Assembly: GCA_005656395.1 (NCBI GenBank)
Contig: SRSI01000009.1
Span: forward strand, 1,612,001-1,676,000
Reading direction: 5' to 3'
Origin: Strongyloides papillosus
Taxonomy: Eukaryota > Nematoda > Chromadorea > Rhabditida > Strongyloididae
Length of the DNA: 64,000 nt
Shown: positions 35,424-47,702 of the stretch, piece after piece
Layout of the letters: each line of letters begins with the position of its first letter
Numbering within the stretch: position 1 is the first letter of the stretch
Program-made: the position numbers and the translations under genes
The notes under the pieces: generated by a model
Told to the model about the DNA's origin: nothing
The model's input: the letters and a program-made list of their open reading frames with translations, nothing else
Database searches by the model: none

Positions 35424-38333
35424 ATGACTTTTCGAGATATTCAAAATTTTTCTTTAATACAAAATAATTTAAACTGTTTTGGAATTCCTTCAAAAAAATC
35501 TGACTTTTTATTACTAACCCATAATGCAAAGAGTCTTTATTACTTTTATTTTTCTAATCCATCAATGTCCAAAGTTTTAAATTTGGAAGGATCATTTAAT
35601 TCGTTCTGTGAAGAATTTTTGGTAAGAAATTATTTTACGAAGTAATTTATCAATTTTTTTAAAGATTTTTGATATTTTTTATTTAAAAAATGATAAGTTG
35701 GTTCTTCTCATAAAATCAACAAACAATCGTCATTTGTATATTGTTTCTGGTGATATTAATATTGAAGATGGCATTGTATACACAGATGACAATGAAACTG
35801 TTGATACTGGAATAATTTGTGATGAAAGGGGAAGAAAATGTTGCGTTACTTTTGATAACATTGGCCCTGTTATAATAGATTATCCAGTTATTCAAGGACG
35901 TAATAATTCTCCAATAAAATTATTTCATATTAGTGAATATTTTGAGACAAAAGTAAATAAACTTCAAATAATTGTTCCCGAAATAAGGCCTGAAAATGAA
36001 GGTAATAATTATTGCTGGAAGTTGATAATATTTTTATGTTATAGTAATATGTAGTAATCCTTTTATTTCAAATAATTATATTTATTTTTTCATTCAAATG
36101 TCAACACAAATACTTGCAATACCAATTACCAGTGATAATTATACATATACGGAAAATCATTTTAAAGCCAAGATATTAAATACATATTCAAAAAAAAGTA
36201 AAGAAATGCCATCGAAAAATATATGCGCGAGAGATATTTTATCATTTAATGATTTTCTGTTAGTTTATTGTTATCAAAACTTAGAGGCAAATATTGAAAA
36301 ACCATCATTATGGAAGTTAGATTTTAATTCATTAGTATGGACAAAGCTAGAATTTTCTTTATCACATCATTATCCTTGTCATGACGTTAAATTAAGATCA
36401 TATGACGATAGAGCATTCTTAGTTGGTGTATGTAATATCAAAAATTGTAATGAAAATAATCATTTTTTTGAATTTAATCTCTCTGAATTGATAAATGATG
36501 ATAAAGAGAATAGTATTAATGGTAATTTAGGTTATAAAAATTCAATTACTTCCTGGAAAAGTAGAAGTGCATCAAATCCGAATTTTACGACGCTTCCATC
36601 TAGTGATAAATTTGATAAAGATGATGGTTTAACTCAATCAACTATAAGTCTTGATAGTGGTAGTTGTTCCGCTGAAGAAAATATTTTAAGCCATAATGAT
36701 AAGTCTGTAACAAACCAGGGTAAGTAATGGATCAAATATTAAAATGAAAATGTATTTGTAAATCTCTTTATTATATATCTCTTTTGGATAAAATGTAAAG
36801 AGTAATAATATACATATACAATTCAACACTTTTTTAATCGCCTTTATTATACTTATACATATTTTTTTTCTTTCACCTGTTCTCGATGACATTATCAAGT
36901 GGCGAATTTTATTTTAACCAATTTTTAAAGATGATTAATTATTTGCCTTTTAAAATTTATACTTTTGTTTTTCAGTTTTCCCTCTAAATTGGAGTAAAAA
37001 GATGAGTCTGGAAGGTGTTACAAAAGTTACTGAACAAATTAGGCAAGCAAAAGAAATGGGATATACTGAAGATTTAATTTTTCAAGCACTACAAGAAAAT
37101 AGTCTTTTAGAAGATGTAATTTTATTTATTAAGATTTTTCGTAATAATTAATCAATTATAGGTTATAATTCCATACTCATCAACTTCAGCACTAGTAGAT
37201 AAACTCATCTATCTAACCAATAAACAAAACAACAACACTAACGATAACATTAAAACAAAACTTGCATCACTTGGACCAACATATTTAACAACATCAAAAA
37301 GTTTCTCAGAAAATACAAGACCTAAGCGATATGAAAGATCAGGAAACAGATTAACTGGAAGGACAAGTAGATATCATACACTCGGAAATATTGAAAGATC
37401 ACCAAGTGCACATACTAGTTTACTTACTTCAAGTTCTTCATTGCCAACAACATTATCACGTTCTAATTTATCTTTATCAAGTCAAAATTTATTAAAAACA
37501 GCAGAAGATTCAATTACACGTTTATATGATACTTGTCAAAAGGAGAAAGAACATTATTTGATTGCATGTAAAGAAAATGTAAAAACATTAGAAGACAAAT
37601 TAAATTTGGAAGTGAAACATCGAATTAGGCTTCAAACCTTGTGTGAAGAAAAAGAGGAAACAATTAGAAATTTAAGAGACAGTGTTTTAAGATATAGAAA
37701 TTACGAATCACGATTAACAAAAGCAAATAAGAGTATTGAAGAATGGGTAAATAATAAAAAATAGTTATAATTTTATTATAGTTTTAGATTGCTAAATATC
37801 AAGGAAGTGAAATGGAAAGAATTAATTCGGAGGCAGAATTTAACAGAAGAATAGATAAATTAACAAAGGTAATGTCAATTTATATTCTATATGCTCATGT
37901 ATTTTTTTATATAGGAAAAAGAATTATTACAAAGAAAAATAGAAGTTCAAGCATCAGATCGTCAAAAAATAAAAGATTTAACATCGGAAAATGCTAAATT
38001 AAAAGAAAAGGTATTGTATTATTTCACAAAGTTTTTAAAATTAATCAAATATTATAATTTTTATAGATAAATCAATTAGAATCAAGAATTGAACTTTTTA
38101 GTGATAAAGAATCATATGAGCGACAATTGAATGATTTAAAGGCTGAAAATTACCGTTTAACACAACAAATAAATAGCATGTCATTATGTTTATGTTGTTG
38201 TACAAATAAACCTGATACAATTTTTTTACCTTGTTGGCATTTGCTATGTTGCCAAAATTGTAGTACATCATTATATGATTGTCCTATATGTAGAACATCA
38301 TTACAAGGAAAAGTTAAAGTCTTTCTTGGATAA
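35424..38333 (+). CDS. UBA-like, coiled-coil and C-terminal RING finger protein with a long unrecognised N-terminal region
   Basis: Modelled as one gene of eight exons: 35424-35621, 35665-36001, 36045-36719, 36976-37115, 37162-37746, 37788-37868, 37915-38010 and 38067-38333; 792 residues, all junctions in phase. The N-terminal 403 residues show alternating strands (SDFLLLTHNAKSLYYFYF, NDKLVLLIKS, DDRAFLVGVCNI) suggesting a beta-propeller, but no repeat I can name. From the ATG at 37002: a UBA-like helix bundle (KEMGYTEDLIFQALQENSLLED), a Ser/Thr-rich linker, a long coiled coil, and a C-terminal C3HC4 RING (CLCCC, FLPCWHLLCCQNC, CPIC) ending KVKVFLG, like the RINGs of IAP-type E3 ligases. No BIR is visible. 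Intron 3 (36720-36975, 256 bp) is five times the local norm, so two genes joined in error, or an operon, are possible. An AATAAA lies at 38422. Confidence 0.6.
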
Positions 38334-40515
38334 CGTTTATACTTTTTTTATTCATTAAGCTTTCAATTTTATGCTTTCTTACAAACATTTCTCTTGTATA
38401 AATTTATATATATTAAAAAAAAATAAAACGTTATATGCTTAAATTTATTTATAACTTTTAAATACTGTACATTCCTTCTCACTATTTGAAATTTCTAATA
38501 CTTATGTAACTGATACACTATTAAATTAATTAGCATAATGATCATCAACAAAAAAAAATAATAAATTGTTCCTTGTATTAGTTAATCATCAATCTTTGAA
38601 AAATTTGATGAAATGTCCTTGATTTCACTTTAGAGAAATGTGACTTAATGATGGTTTTAACAGATATACATCTATGTAAACTGTAAAAGCTTAATTTCAT
38701 TTTTACTGTTACTTAAAAATTTAGCGAAATTTTTGTGAACTTTAATTTGTTAAAATTAATTTTATCTACAAATTTAATTTTTATTTCCACGTTAAAGTAG
38801 AAAACCTGTTTTTTATTTTATTTTACTTTACAGCTATGATTATTAACTATATTTAATTATAATTTTTTAAACACTAAAGGTTATTCCAATTCTTAAGATT
38901 ACAGTGACAATTATTATTTGATTTTTTCTTTGATTATTCATAACATTTATTTATTATTTTACATAGATTAAAATTATTTATATTTGATGGTAAAATATAC
39001 TGAGAATGATATTGATGTAAATAAAGATTTAAAATAAATAATATTATATATAAATAAAATAATATTATTAATAATTTTAAATATATTAACGATATTTTAA
39101 AACAGAAAATTTATCTTAATGACAACTTTTTTAAATATAGTAGAAATTCTATTATAAATTTTTATAAAAATATTTATTAGCTGTGCATGACCTTCAAATC
39201 ACATATAAAGATCCAATAAACTTTATCTATAGATAATATATAAACTGCTTTACATTGAAAGCATAAAGACATTGCATTAATCTTTTATATTATATGCCCT
39301 TAAATAATTTAATTAAATTTTTTTAAGGATAAATAGCTTTTTATTATCTACTAAAATTTTTCCATATCATAGTAAATAAGCTATTGATAAATTTTCAAAA
39401 TTACCACATACACATATATGGTAATTATTTCTGCTATTTATATTATATATTATGTTTATTAAAAAAATATAGACTATATATATTATTTAATTGACATTTT
39501 GCTTCAATAAAAATTACATCAACTTTATAGATTTACACCTAACTAAGGGTATTTCTTTAAAGTTATCTATGTCTAGTTTTTGATGGTAGATATATCAAAT
39601 GATATTAGCATTGCTTTAACATTGATTTGATCTTTCCTACTTATAAAAAGTAATTTCTAAAAGATATTTTCTTTTATCTCATTTAGAATATTAATCATTT
39701 GTTAACTCTTTAAAAGTATATAAATGATTGTGACATTTTTAAATTAGATATGATTATCAAAAATGATTTTTGTTGTTCACTCATAATTACTTATTTTATT
39801 GTAATGATATTATATTATTATATTGTTTTAAATAATACTGCTTTTATAAATTAGCATGTACTTAATTCTTTTTATTTAAAAAGTATCTGTTTCTCTTATA
39901 TAAGTTTACTTGTTTAAATATGTATACAAATATATTTGAATATCTTATAGTAAAATATTTTGTTATTTAGACAATGATTGCTTTTCATATTTTTTGAAAA
40001 TGGCTAAATAATAAAGCAAGTTTATCATCAAAAATATGAACATAAAGAGGAACAAGTAATACTGTTTCAAAACATTCTTCTAATTAATCAGTTAGTTTTT
40101 TCATAGATTTTTAGATAAATGACAATCAGTTATCTTGAATCATTAAATGGTATTAAAAAATAATTATAAAGATGTTTTGTAACATCTAAAATATTATATT
40201 TACTACTTGATACATAGTATTTATTTATTAATTTTCACCAGTGTAAGATAGTATAACATTTTAAACAAATAAAAATTTGAAGCTTTTATAATTTACATAT
40301 TTCTAGCATTGAAAATTACTTTTTTATACTTGATATAAGTATGTGTATAGTGATTTTGCAATTAAACATTCATTGTTTATTTTGATTGAAATAGTTATTC
40401 ATTTATATATGATTTTTTTTGTAGTAAAGAAAATAGCGTGACTTTATTTTAATGTTAACGTTACTCCTTTTCATTTATTCAGATTATTTTTTAGTTTTTT
40501 TTTATTTTGTAAAAT
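38334..40515. other. intergenic region between the RING gene and klhdc3
   Basis: About 2.2 kb of AT-rich sequence. Apart from the RING gene's poly(A) signal at 38422-38427 I see no coding signal, RNA gene or repeat. Confidence 0.5.
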
Positions 40516-41782
40516 ATGTATTGGACTGTTCATATTGATGGAGGTCCTAAAAGAGTTAATCACGCGGCCGTTGCTGTTAATGGATTGATTTATTCATTTG
40601 GAGGATATAGTAGTGGAGAACATTATGATAAAAATGAAAGTATAGACATTCATGCTCTTTGCTCAGGTATATTTATTTATTATCATTGATTACTATCTTT
40701 TTATAATATTTTTAGAAACCTTCCGATGGGAAAAAATTAAAAATCGAGAATATAATATTAGCGATGTTTTATTAACAAATAATCAAAGAACATCACGTTA
40801 CGAATATGATAGTAATATATTTAACAATTATCCTGTGCCTTATCAACGCTATGGTCATACTGTTGTTGTTTGGAATGATAAAATTTATCTTTGGGGAGGA
40901 AGAAATGACGACCATGGTGCATCAGATCTTTTACATTCATATGATCCTGCTAATAATACCTGGGAAATTGTCAATGCACATGGAAGGATACCGCCTGCTA
41001 GAGACGGACATACTGCTGTTGTATGGAAAAATAAAATGTTTATTTTTGGTGGTTTTGAGGAAGATCATCAAATTTTTTCACAAGATGTGTTTGTATTTGA
41101 TTTTATTACCAATGAATGGGCAGAGGTAAAACCTACTGGTAAAAAGCCAGCATGGCGAGATTTTCATACAGCATGTGTAATTGATGGTAAAATGTATATA
41201 TTTGGTGGAAGGTGTGACGAAATGGGAATGTTTATATCAAATAAAGATATTTATACTAATGAAGTTTATGTATTAGATTTGGAAGAATATAGTTGGAAAA
41301 CAATAACAAAAAAAGGTGATGGACCGAGTGGAAGAAGAAGTCATAGCTCATGGGTATTTAATAATCGTATGTATATTTTCGGTGGTTATTATGGTCCAAC
41401 AAACTCTCATTTTGATGATTTATATGAATTTGATCCAAAAACAGAGTTATGGAGAAAAATAAATGTTATTGGGAATGGTCCTTCTGCAAGAAGAAGACAA
41501 TGTTCCGTTGTATATAATAATAAAGTTTTTATCTTTGGAGGTACAATGCCAAATTTATCTTGGAAAGCAGCACACATCAATTCAACACTAACAGATTTGT
41601 CCGATTTACACGTTTTAGATTTTCAACCACTATTAAAAACAATTGCTCTTCAAAGTTTAATTAAAAACGATCTTAACGATATTTACATAGAATGTTTGCC
41701 ACTACAACTACGAAATGAGATGACATTGATGTTAATGCCAAACTTAATTTCGGGTAATACAAGAAAACAAGCCAAAGGATAG
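40516..41782 (+). CDS. klhdc3: kelch-repeat protein KLHDC3 (Peas)
   Basis: Six-bladed kelch propeller, substrate receptor of cullin-2 ubiquitin ligases for C-terminal degrons in vertebrates. Exons 40516-40666 and 40716-41782 (49-bp intron) give 405 residues. The start MYWTVHIDGGPKRVNHAAVAV and IYSFGGYSSGE are nearly diagnostic of KLHDC3. Six kelch motifs follow, each with a Gly-Gly pair and a later Trp: IYLWGGRND, MFIFGGFEED, MYIFGGRCDE, MYIFGGYYG and VFIFGGTMP among them. The tail after the propeller has LHVLDFQPLLKTIALQSLI, which resembles the family's BC/cul-2-box region for elongin binding. The small first exon carries the first blade's beginning, so omitting it would truncate the propeller. 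An AATAAA is at 41825; the gene is convergent with the K2P channel 167 bp away. Confidence 0.93.
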
Positions 41783-41949
41783 CATGTATATTTTAATTCT
41801 GTTAATATAAAAAATTGTAGAAAAAATAAATCATGATGTTTTAATTAATATACGATACTGACAATTGTAAAATAATAAAACAAATGAATAAATTTAAACG
41901 TGTTTTATCAAATTTCATTTGTTTTTGTCTTGTTTTTTTTGATAATTAA

Positions 41950-43099
41950 TCAGTAATAAGTGTTTTGAATGCTATATGGGTATTGATTGATAGGAATACC
42001 TCCGGTTTCATCATCTTCCTCTTTATATTTATTATAGACATTTGTATTATTATCATCCTTATTTAAATCAACATACTCAGAATTTTTAGTAATGAAGAAT
42101 TTCGTTAAATTTAATTGAGGAATGTCATATAAAGTTGCTAAAAACAGCATCATCACAGATAAACCAAACAAAAGATAAACTGTAACGAGAAGTTTATAAA
42201 GTTCTCTAAATGATTGATTAGGTGAATCTCCAGGTATATAATCACCTAAACCGATTGTTGTTAATGATACAAAGCAATAATAAAAAGCATCCAAAAAACT
42301 CCAATCTGTTTCAATTTGTGAGAATGTATATGATGGTATTATGAAGGCAGAGATAAGAACAATGATGGATATGACAGCAAGATGAATATACTAAAATAAT
42401 AAAATTCAACAACTTTATAAGTATAATCATAAAATGATTTTTCAAAACCACCACTTTTAAAAAATATATGAATTATCTATAAAACTCACTTGAATTTGAA
42501 AATTATGAAAAACATGGCTAAGTTTACTGCTTAGTTTATTTTTTAGATAATTACTTGGTTGTCTTAATCTTAGAACAAGCGCTGAAATAAAGGATAAAGT
42601 TAATGGAATTCCTATTATACAATAAATAATTGTAAAAAGTTTTCCATAATGAGTTTTTGGTGATATTCTTCCATACCCTAAATAATATATTTATTATTAA
42701 GTATTTTGTCAACGTACCTACGGTACTTATTAAAGCACCACAAAAGAAAAATGTCTGACCAAAAGTCCAATTTGATTCACTTGTTTGGTTTTTTTCAATC
42801 CAAACACCGGATAATGCAGCATCTTTAATATTAGAAAATAAATTATCAATATCCTCTAATTTCATCCCAAGGTTGGTTAATTTATCTTCCCATGCCATTC
42901 TAAACTCTTTATAAGCTTCATATTGAATTCTTTCTACAGGCCCCTCTATTTTAACAAAAACAATAGCACCAATTAATAGGTAAATAAAGATAACAAGAAA
43001 TCCAAATCCTAATCTAGCATTTGTTTCTTCAACATGAGAATTTGATACATTTATTTCATTAACACCATTATTATGATTTACAAAGAATTCAAGTCCCAT
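41950..43099 (-). CDS. two-pore-domain potassium channel, TWIK type
   Basis: Background potassium channel subunit with four membrane spans and two pore loops. Exons on minus are 43099-42718, 42677-42490 and 42390-41950; 336 residues, the same length as human TWIK-1. Span 1 is LGFGFLVIFIYLLIGAIVFVKIEG, followed by a long extracellular cap with sequons. Pore 1 reads STVGYGRISP and is split by intron 1; after spans 2 and 3, pore 2 reads TTIGLGDYIPGD. The segment NQSFRELYKLLVTVYLLFGLSVMMLFLATL matches the fourth span of the TWIK-1 group closely. The cytosolic tail is short and acidic (EEDDETGG). Nematodes have dozens of twk genes, so no symbol is assigned. Confidence 0.9.
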
Positions 43100-45980
43100 T
43101 TCAATATTAATATATATTTATAGACATATATATTTTAGAAAAAAATTTGGAAAAATATAAAAAATCTTAAATTAGTAAGATTAGAAAGCTCTATTTTATC
43201 TAAGATTCAATTGTTAAATTTGACAGTAAGAAAAAATTAAAATAGTAAAATGAAGAAATAAGAGAATAATTGAAAAATTTTATTTGAAACTATTTTATAC
43301 TTCTTTTTCATTTCATAAAACATTTAAATATGATGGTATGTAAATAAGAATTAGAAAGTTATACACAATAATAGATAGTTTAAATAATGTAATAAAATGT
43401 AAAAACTTTAATTATTCATTGTATTTTAAACTAAAGTACTTTTTTTTATTTTAAGACAAGAAAGATATAAAAAAATAAATAAAGCAAATCATAAATGAAA
43501 ATGTTTTTGAAAATGGCAGGTAAGATTTTGTAATATCAAAATGTGTATGACATATTTATTTAGGAAAGTATTTATAAATTTAAACGGCCTGTAAGAGATA
43601 GAAAATTTGTATTGAAAGTTAATTCGCACTAAGTACAATAGTATTATGTGGCTAAATTTAGTTTTGTCAGTAAGATTTTTGCCAATTTTTAATGTAAAAC
43701 TACATATTATAATATAGAAAAAGATATCATGAGAGTATGAATGATAAGGAATAAATAAAGACACCGTCAATTGGATAAAACAAGAGGCTTGTTCATATCT
43801 GTTAAAGATAAACGACTTTGAAATATAAAACAAATTGTTTAGATCTGAAGAAGATATTAAAAGGATTTTGATAACATTAAAATGGATTATTTTTATTTGT
43901 ATGAATTTCCTTGTAATATAAAATTCTCAGAATCTTTTTTATATAATATATTATTTCATTTGTTTTGATATTTCTTTTCAAAGTGCATATAAAGAATTGT
44001 AATTTATATTTGGAAAAGCAATTAAAATGAGGTGATGTAAAATAATAATATATTTAAAAAAATAGTTAGATTTAACATAAGCCTTAAACAAGGAAAAGAA
44101 CAATTTTCCTCCTATAATTTGTATATTTATAAAAAAAAAATAAAAATATGGTATTTTTACTTAACGTCAAATAATATTGAAAAATAAAGTAATTTTTAAG
44201 GAATATATTTGTTAAAATATAATTGAAAGTTGAATACAAATTTTTTCAAGCACTTACTAATACTTTAAATATTCTGAAATTTAAAATTCTTAAGATGGGA
44301 ATAGTAATAATTGGTAGTTGATGCTTAAAGACATATCGAAGATAACCTCTAGAGATTAGTATATTACGGGTTACAAAAGAGTATTGTCTAGAATATATTG
44401 ATAAGTTTAACTTATAATCCAAAGTATTTATTTTCATGTACTTTTTGATTGAATAAAATTAAGGATAAATAAGCTTATATTAAGGAATATTAATAAAATT
44501 ATGATACAAAAATAAAGTAGAAATAATGAAGTTGATAAAACAAATTAATTTTAATCCATTTTACATTATTTACACTCAAAAACACAGTATTTTTTCTTAA
44601 CAGCTTATATGAAATGTTGCTAGATTATCAATAATATTATGTAAAAAAAATATCTTAAAAATTACACAATTTATATTTCTTAATATTAAATTTTTTTCTT
44701 CATACAATTGTTCTTACATTTCATTAAGAAAACTTGTATTTATCAATTATTAAGATTCTATTTGCATTACAACACATTTTTTGAAATAAATAATTCATCA
44801 AACCAAATGTTTAAATTTGTAGAAAAAAATTGATTACGTTAAATTTATGCCACTTTACTATTTAAATGCACTCAATTAATCATTTTTAAAATAATAAAAC
44901 AAATTGATAAATAAAAAGTAAAACAAAATAATTTATTATTTCTATTTTTTATAAGTAAAGACAAATATAATTGTTAGTATTTTTTTCTGCATTCAAACAA
45001 TATAAACTAATCTCCGATTTTTAATTAATATATTTATTTTAAATACTTAGAAATTATAATATTTCTTAAATTTCTTTTAATTGATAGTATAATGTAAATT
45101 GATATAAAAATTTATTTCTCAAAGTCATTCGTTATTGTTAAAGCAAAATAATAAACCACTGATTGATTATTTGATGTTGCAGTATTTTTTAAAATTATAA
45201 AGTATTTTTGTTAAATAATTATATTAAAAAAACTCCATTTTCCGGTAGTAAATCAAAAGAAAACATTATATGCTATAACTCTTCTATCTTTTCACTCTAT
45301 CAAATAGCGAACATCCTTTAACTCTATATCACAGAATAAATATTTCAAGCATTTTTAATGTTCTTTTTTTCAATTTAAAGAATAAACGAAATTTGTAAAA
45401 AAAAAATTTTATTATTGGTGAGATAGTATAAAATTTTTGAAAAATATTATTAGCTACTAAGAAGTATTCCAGAAATTTTTGTTTTTATGTAATATATATT
45501 ATTATATAAGAAAAGCATAGTAGAATATTAAAATTATATATAATTTAATCTTCTACTGTTCGGGTATTATATATAATATCATATAACATAGTAAAAATTT
45601 TTAACATATATTGTGTTTTATCTTTTATTAACATAATTTGTATTTAGTTATTGAAAATCTATTTTTATTAATATAATAATTATTTCAAATTAATTATCAA
45701 CTATATTTATTTTAGTACAAAACGAATTACCATTAACAAAGAGTCTATTTCGAAGAGGTTAATGGATAAGTATTAATAGTATAAACATAGATAGACGCCC
45801 TAAAAGGTGTTATTATTGAGACAAACGCGAAAGATACATGTTAACTATTTCCTAAAATATAGTTTTAATAACTATATCAATCTCTACTACTAGTTCTTTC
45901 AAATATAAAGATATAAATATATATATCATTTTTTATTTATCATCACATACACAAATAAATATAATGAATATATATTTATA
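43100..45980. other. intergenic region between the K2P channel and the HtrL-domain gene
   Basis: About 2.9 kb. Two spurious AT-rich open frames occur on the minus strand (43489-43833, 44246-44437). The last 300 bp are more complex and include the inverted repeat at 45730-45765. Confidence 0.45.
45730..45765. repeat. inverted repeat upstream of the HtrL-domain gene
   Basis: CCATTAAC and GTTAATGG form a perfect 8-bp stem around a 20-base spacer, about 215 bp upstream of the start codon. GTTAAT is also the half-site of HNF1-type homeodomains, so a promoter palindrome is as likely as an RNA hairpin. Confidence 0.4.
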
Positions 45981-47029
45981 ATGAATCAAATTACAAAAAA
46001 TTTAACAATATTTTCTACATTTATAATACTTCTTCTATTTTTTGTTGTTTTTATCAAGCATACATATTGGAGAAAAGATGGAGGACATATATCAAACTTT
46101 AAAATACCTATTATACGGGTAGGTCCATTCGATGATGAAGTAAGTTATGGCTTAAAATTAAATTGAAAATAATATTTTATAACTTTTTTTATTAGGTTTC
46201 ATCTAATTTTCCCGATATTTCAATAAGACCAAGAACAAATGTAACATTAGTCACGGCATTACTTGAAATTGGTCGGAATAATTGGACATTTTATGGAAGG
46301 CCTATAGACAGATATCAAGAATTTTTTAGTGTATTACTTCAACTGGATATGGATATGATTATTTATGTAACATCAGAACATTATGAAATTGTGAAAAGTG
46401 TAAGGAAAAGTATAGGATTATGGGACAGAACGAAAGTCTTTGTGGTTACATTAAAAGATTTACCATTATATAAATATTTAAATAAAATGCGACAGATTAT
46501 TGATAATGAATTAAATAATGGCGGATGGAAAGATAATTGGGATATAAGTATGAAAAAACATCCAGAAGCAACATCAGCTGAATATGATTTAGTTGTCAAT
46601 TCAAAACCGTATTTTTTGTACAATGCCACAATTGAAAATACATTTAATAGTTCTTCTTTTGTTTGGTTAGATGCAGGATATTGTCATGGGCAAAAAATAT
46701 GTTTTCCAAAATATTTTAAATGGTATCCAACTATAATGAGAGGAAAAATATCAATGATAAAGTTGACACCCGATATTGATAAGATTGAAGATTATTCTAT
46801 AGATAGATTATATCGCCAGGATTGGGCTGGAATAAGTGGCGGATTTATTGGTGGAGATTTAATATCTCTCAAAAAATTTTATCATTATCATTTTCAAAAA
46901 ACAGTAGAATTATTATATCAAAATTTTGTAGACGACGATCAAACAGTTGTAATTTTGCTTATTAAAGAAATGCCTGAATTATTTAATTTAGAATATGGTG
47001 ATTGGTTCGATGCTTTCAAACTTTTTTAA
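45981..47029 (+). CDS. HtrL/YibB-domain type II membrane protein
   Basis: Exons 45981-46139 and 46196-47029 (56-bp intron) give 330 residues. A signal anchor at about 9-26 (TIFSTFIILLLFFVVFI) with a short cytosolic end indicates a type II protein, probably Golgi or ER lumen. The rest matches the HtrL_YibB family of bacteria and nematodes: NVTLVTALLEIGRNNW, the LLQLDMDMIIYVTSEH strand, KPYFLYNA, SSFVWLDAGYCHG and GISGGFIGGD, then a DDDQTVV segment. The fold resembles nucleotide-sugar glycosyltransferases and the Asp residues in WLDAGY and DDDQ are candidate metal or donor ligands, but the reaction is unknown. A five-codon upstream frame overlaps the start. Its AATAAA (47056-47061) lies inside the 43-bp spacer before the convergent insulin-like gene. 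Confidence 0.82.
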
Positions 47030-47037
47030 TGATAAAT

Positions 47038-47061
47038 TTTATTTACAAAATCTTTAATAAA
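47038..47061. terminator. interlocking poly(A) signals of two convergent genes
   Basis: The plus-strand AATAAA of the HtrL-domain gene (47056-47061) lies downstream of the minus-strand AATAAA of the insulin-like gene (47038-47043), so each transcript must run into the other's signal. The stop codons are only 43 bp apart. Confidence 0.5.
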
Positions 47062-47072
47062 AATTATGTGTA

Positions 47073-47366
47073 TTAATAAATACTATTACTTGTATAATTT
47101 TTATTCGGATAACATCTTTTTAAACATTGATCAGTAAAACAGCAATATAGGTAAATTTTGTTCATGTTACATCCTTTATTACAGCACTCATTTTTCATTT
47201 CTTCAACATTTCCAGACATACATGGTTTCGTTTCCTTACCAAAAGCACACGCTTTAATTATATATTGCTCCAATTTTTTATCACAAAGTTTTTCAATAAC
47301 GGATTCTGTTTTAAAAACATGTAAGATTATAATCAAACACAATAAATATATATTTATTTTATTCAT
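47073..47366 (-). CDS. insulin-like peptide precursor, ten-cysteine type (copy A)
   Basis: Single-exon secreted peptide of 97 residues. Signal peptide about 1-22 (MNKINIYLLCLIIILHVFKT). The mature chain shows an insulin-type B domain, LC-x11-C (start KLCDKKLEQYI), and A domain, CC-x3-C-x8-C. Four additional cysteines sit outside this core: one eight residues after the B domain (KPC), one directly after the last A-domain cysteine, and two in a tail ending C-x3-CYP. Full pattern: C-x11-C-x8-C-x11-CC-x3-C-x8-CC-x4-C-x3-C. No dibasic cleavage pair separates B and A, so it may stay a single chain. Insulin-like peptides signal through DAF-2 in nematodes; function here is inferred. Paralogue of the gene at 47703-47993. 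Confidence 0.72.
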   Translation of the reverse strand: MNKINIYLLCLIIILHVFKTESVIEKLCDKKLEQYIIKACAFGKETKPCMSGNVEEMKNECCNKGCNMNKIYLYCCFTDQCLKRCYPNKNYTSNSIY

Positions 47367-47702
47367 CTTAGAAAAATAATAAATTTTTTGTATCTAGTAT
47401 ATATATTTTGAAAATCAATTTAGTATAAAATAATATTATAATGAAATTTTAGCTTATTCTAAAACAAATTTATAAAATATAAGCAGTTTATAGTTTATAA
47501 TCGAATTTGATATTTTAAATAAATTCTGCAAGTTGGTTTTTGTTTATTAAAAATTATTAGTATTATTTTACAAGTTTCATCTTTTTTAATTTTAAGTAAA
47601 AAACAAAATATTTAATGTTAAAAGGAAAATGAAAAATCTTTATTCTTATAATATAATGAAAAGAAATGGTTTTATATGTTTATTCGACAGTATAAGTATT
47701 TT
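47367..47702. other. spacer between the two insulin-like genes
   Basis: About 335 bp of AT-rich DNA containing the promoter of copy A and the 3' end of copy B, whose minus-strand AATAAA lies at 47639-47644. No coding signal. Confidence 0.5.

Noticed and set aside
36686..36898. Minus-strand frame inside the long intron of the RING gene
   Set aside because: Low-complexity, overlaps the end of exon 3 in antisense, no support for a nested gene.
43489..44437. Two minus-strand frames of 114 and 63 codons
   Set aside because: Composition matches chance frames in AT-rich DNA, with no signal peptide, motif or acceptor before the ATG.
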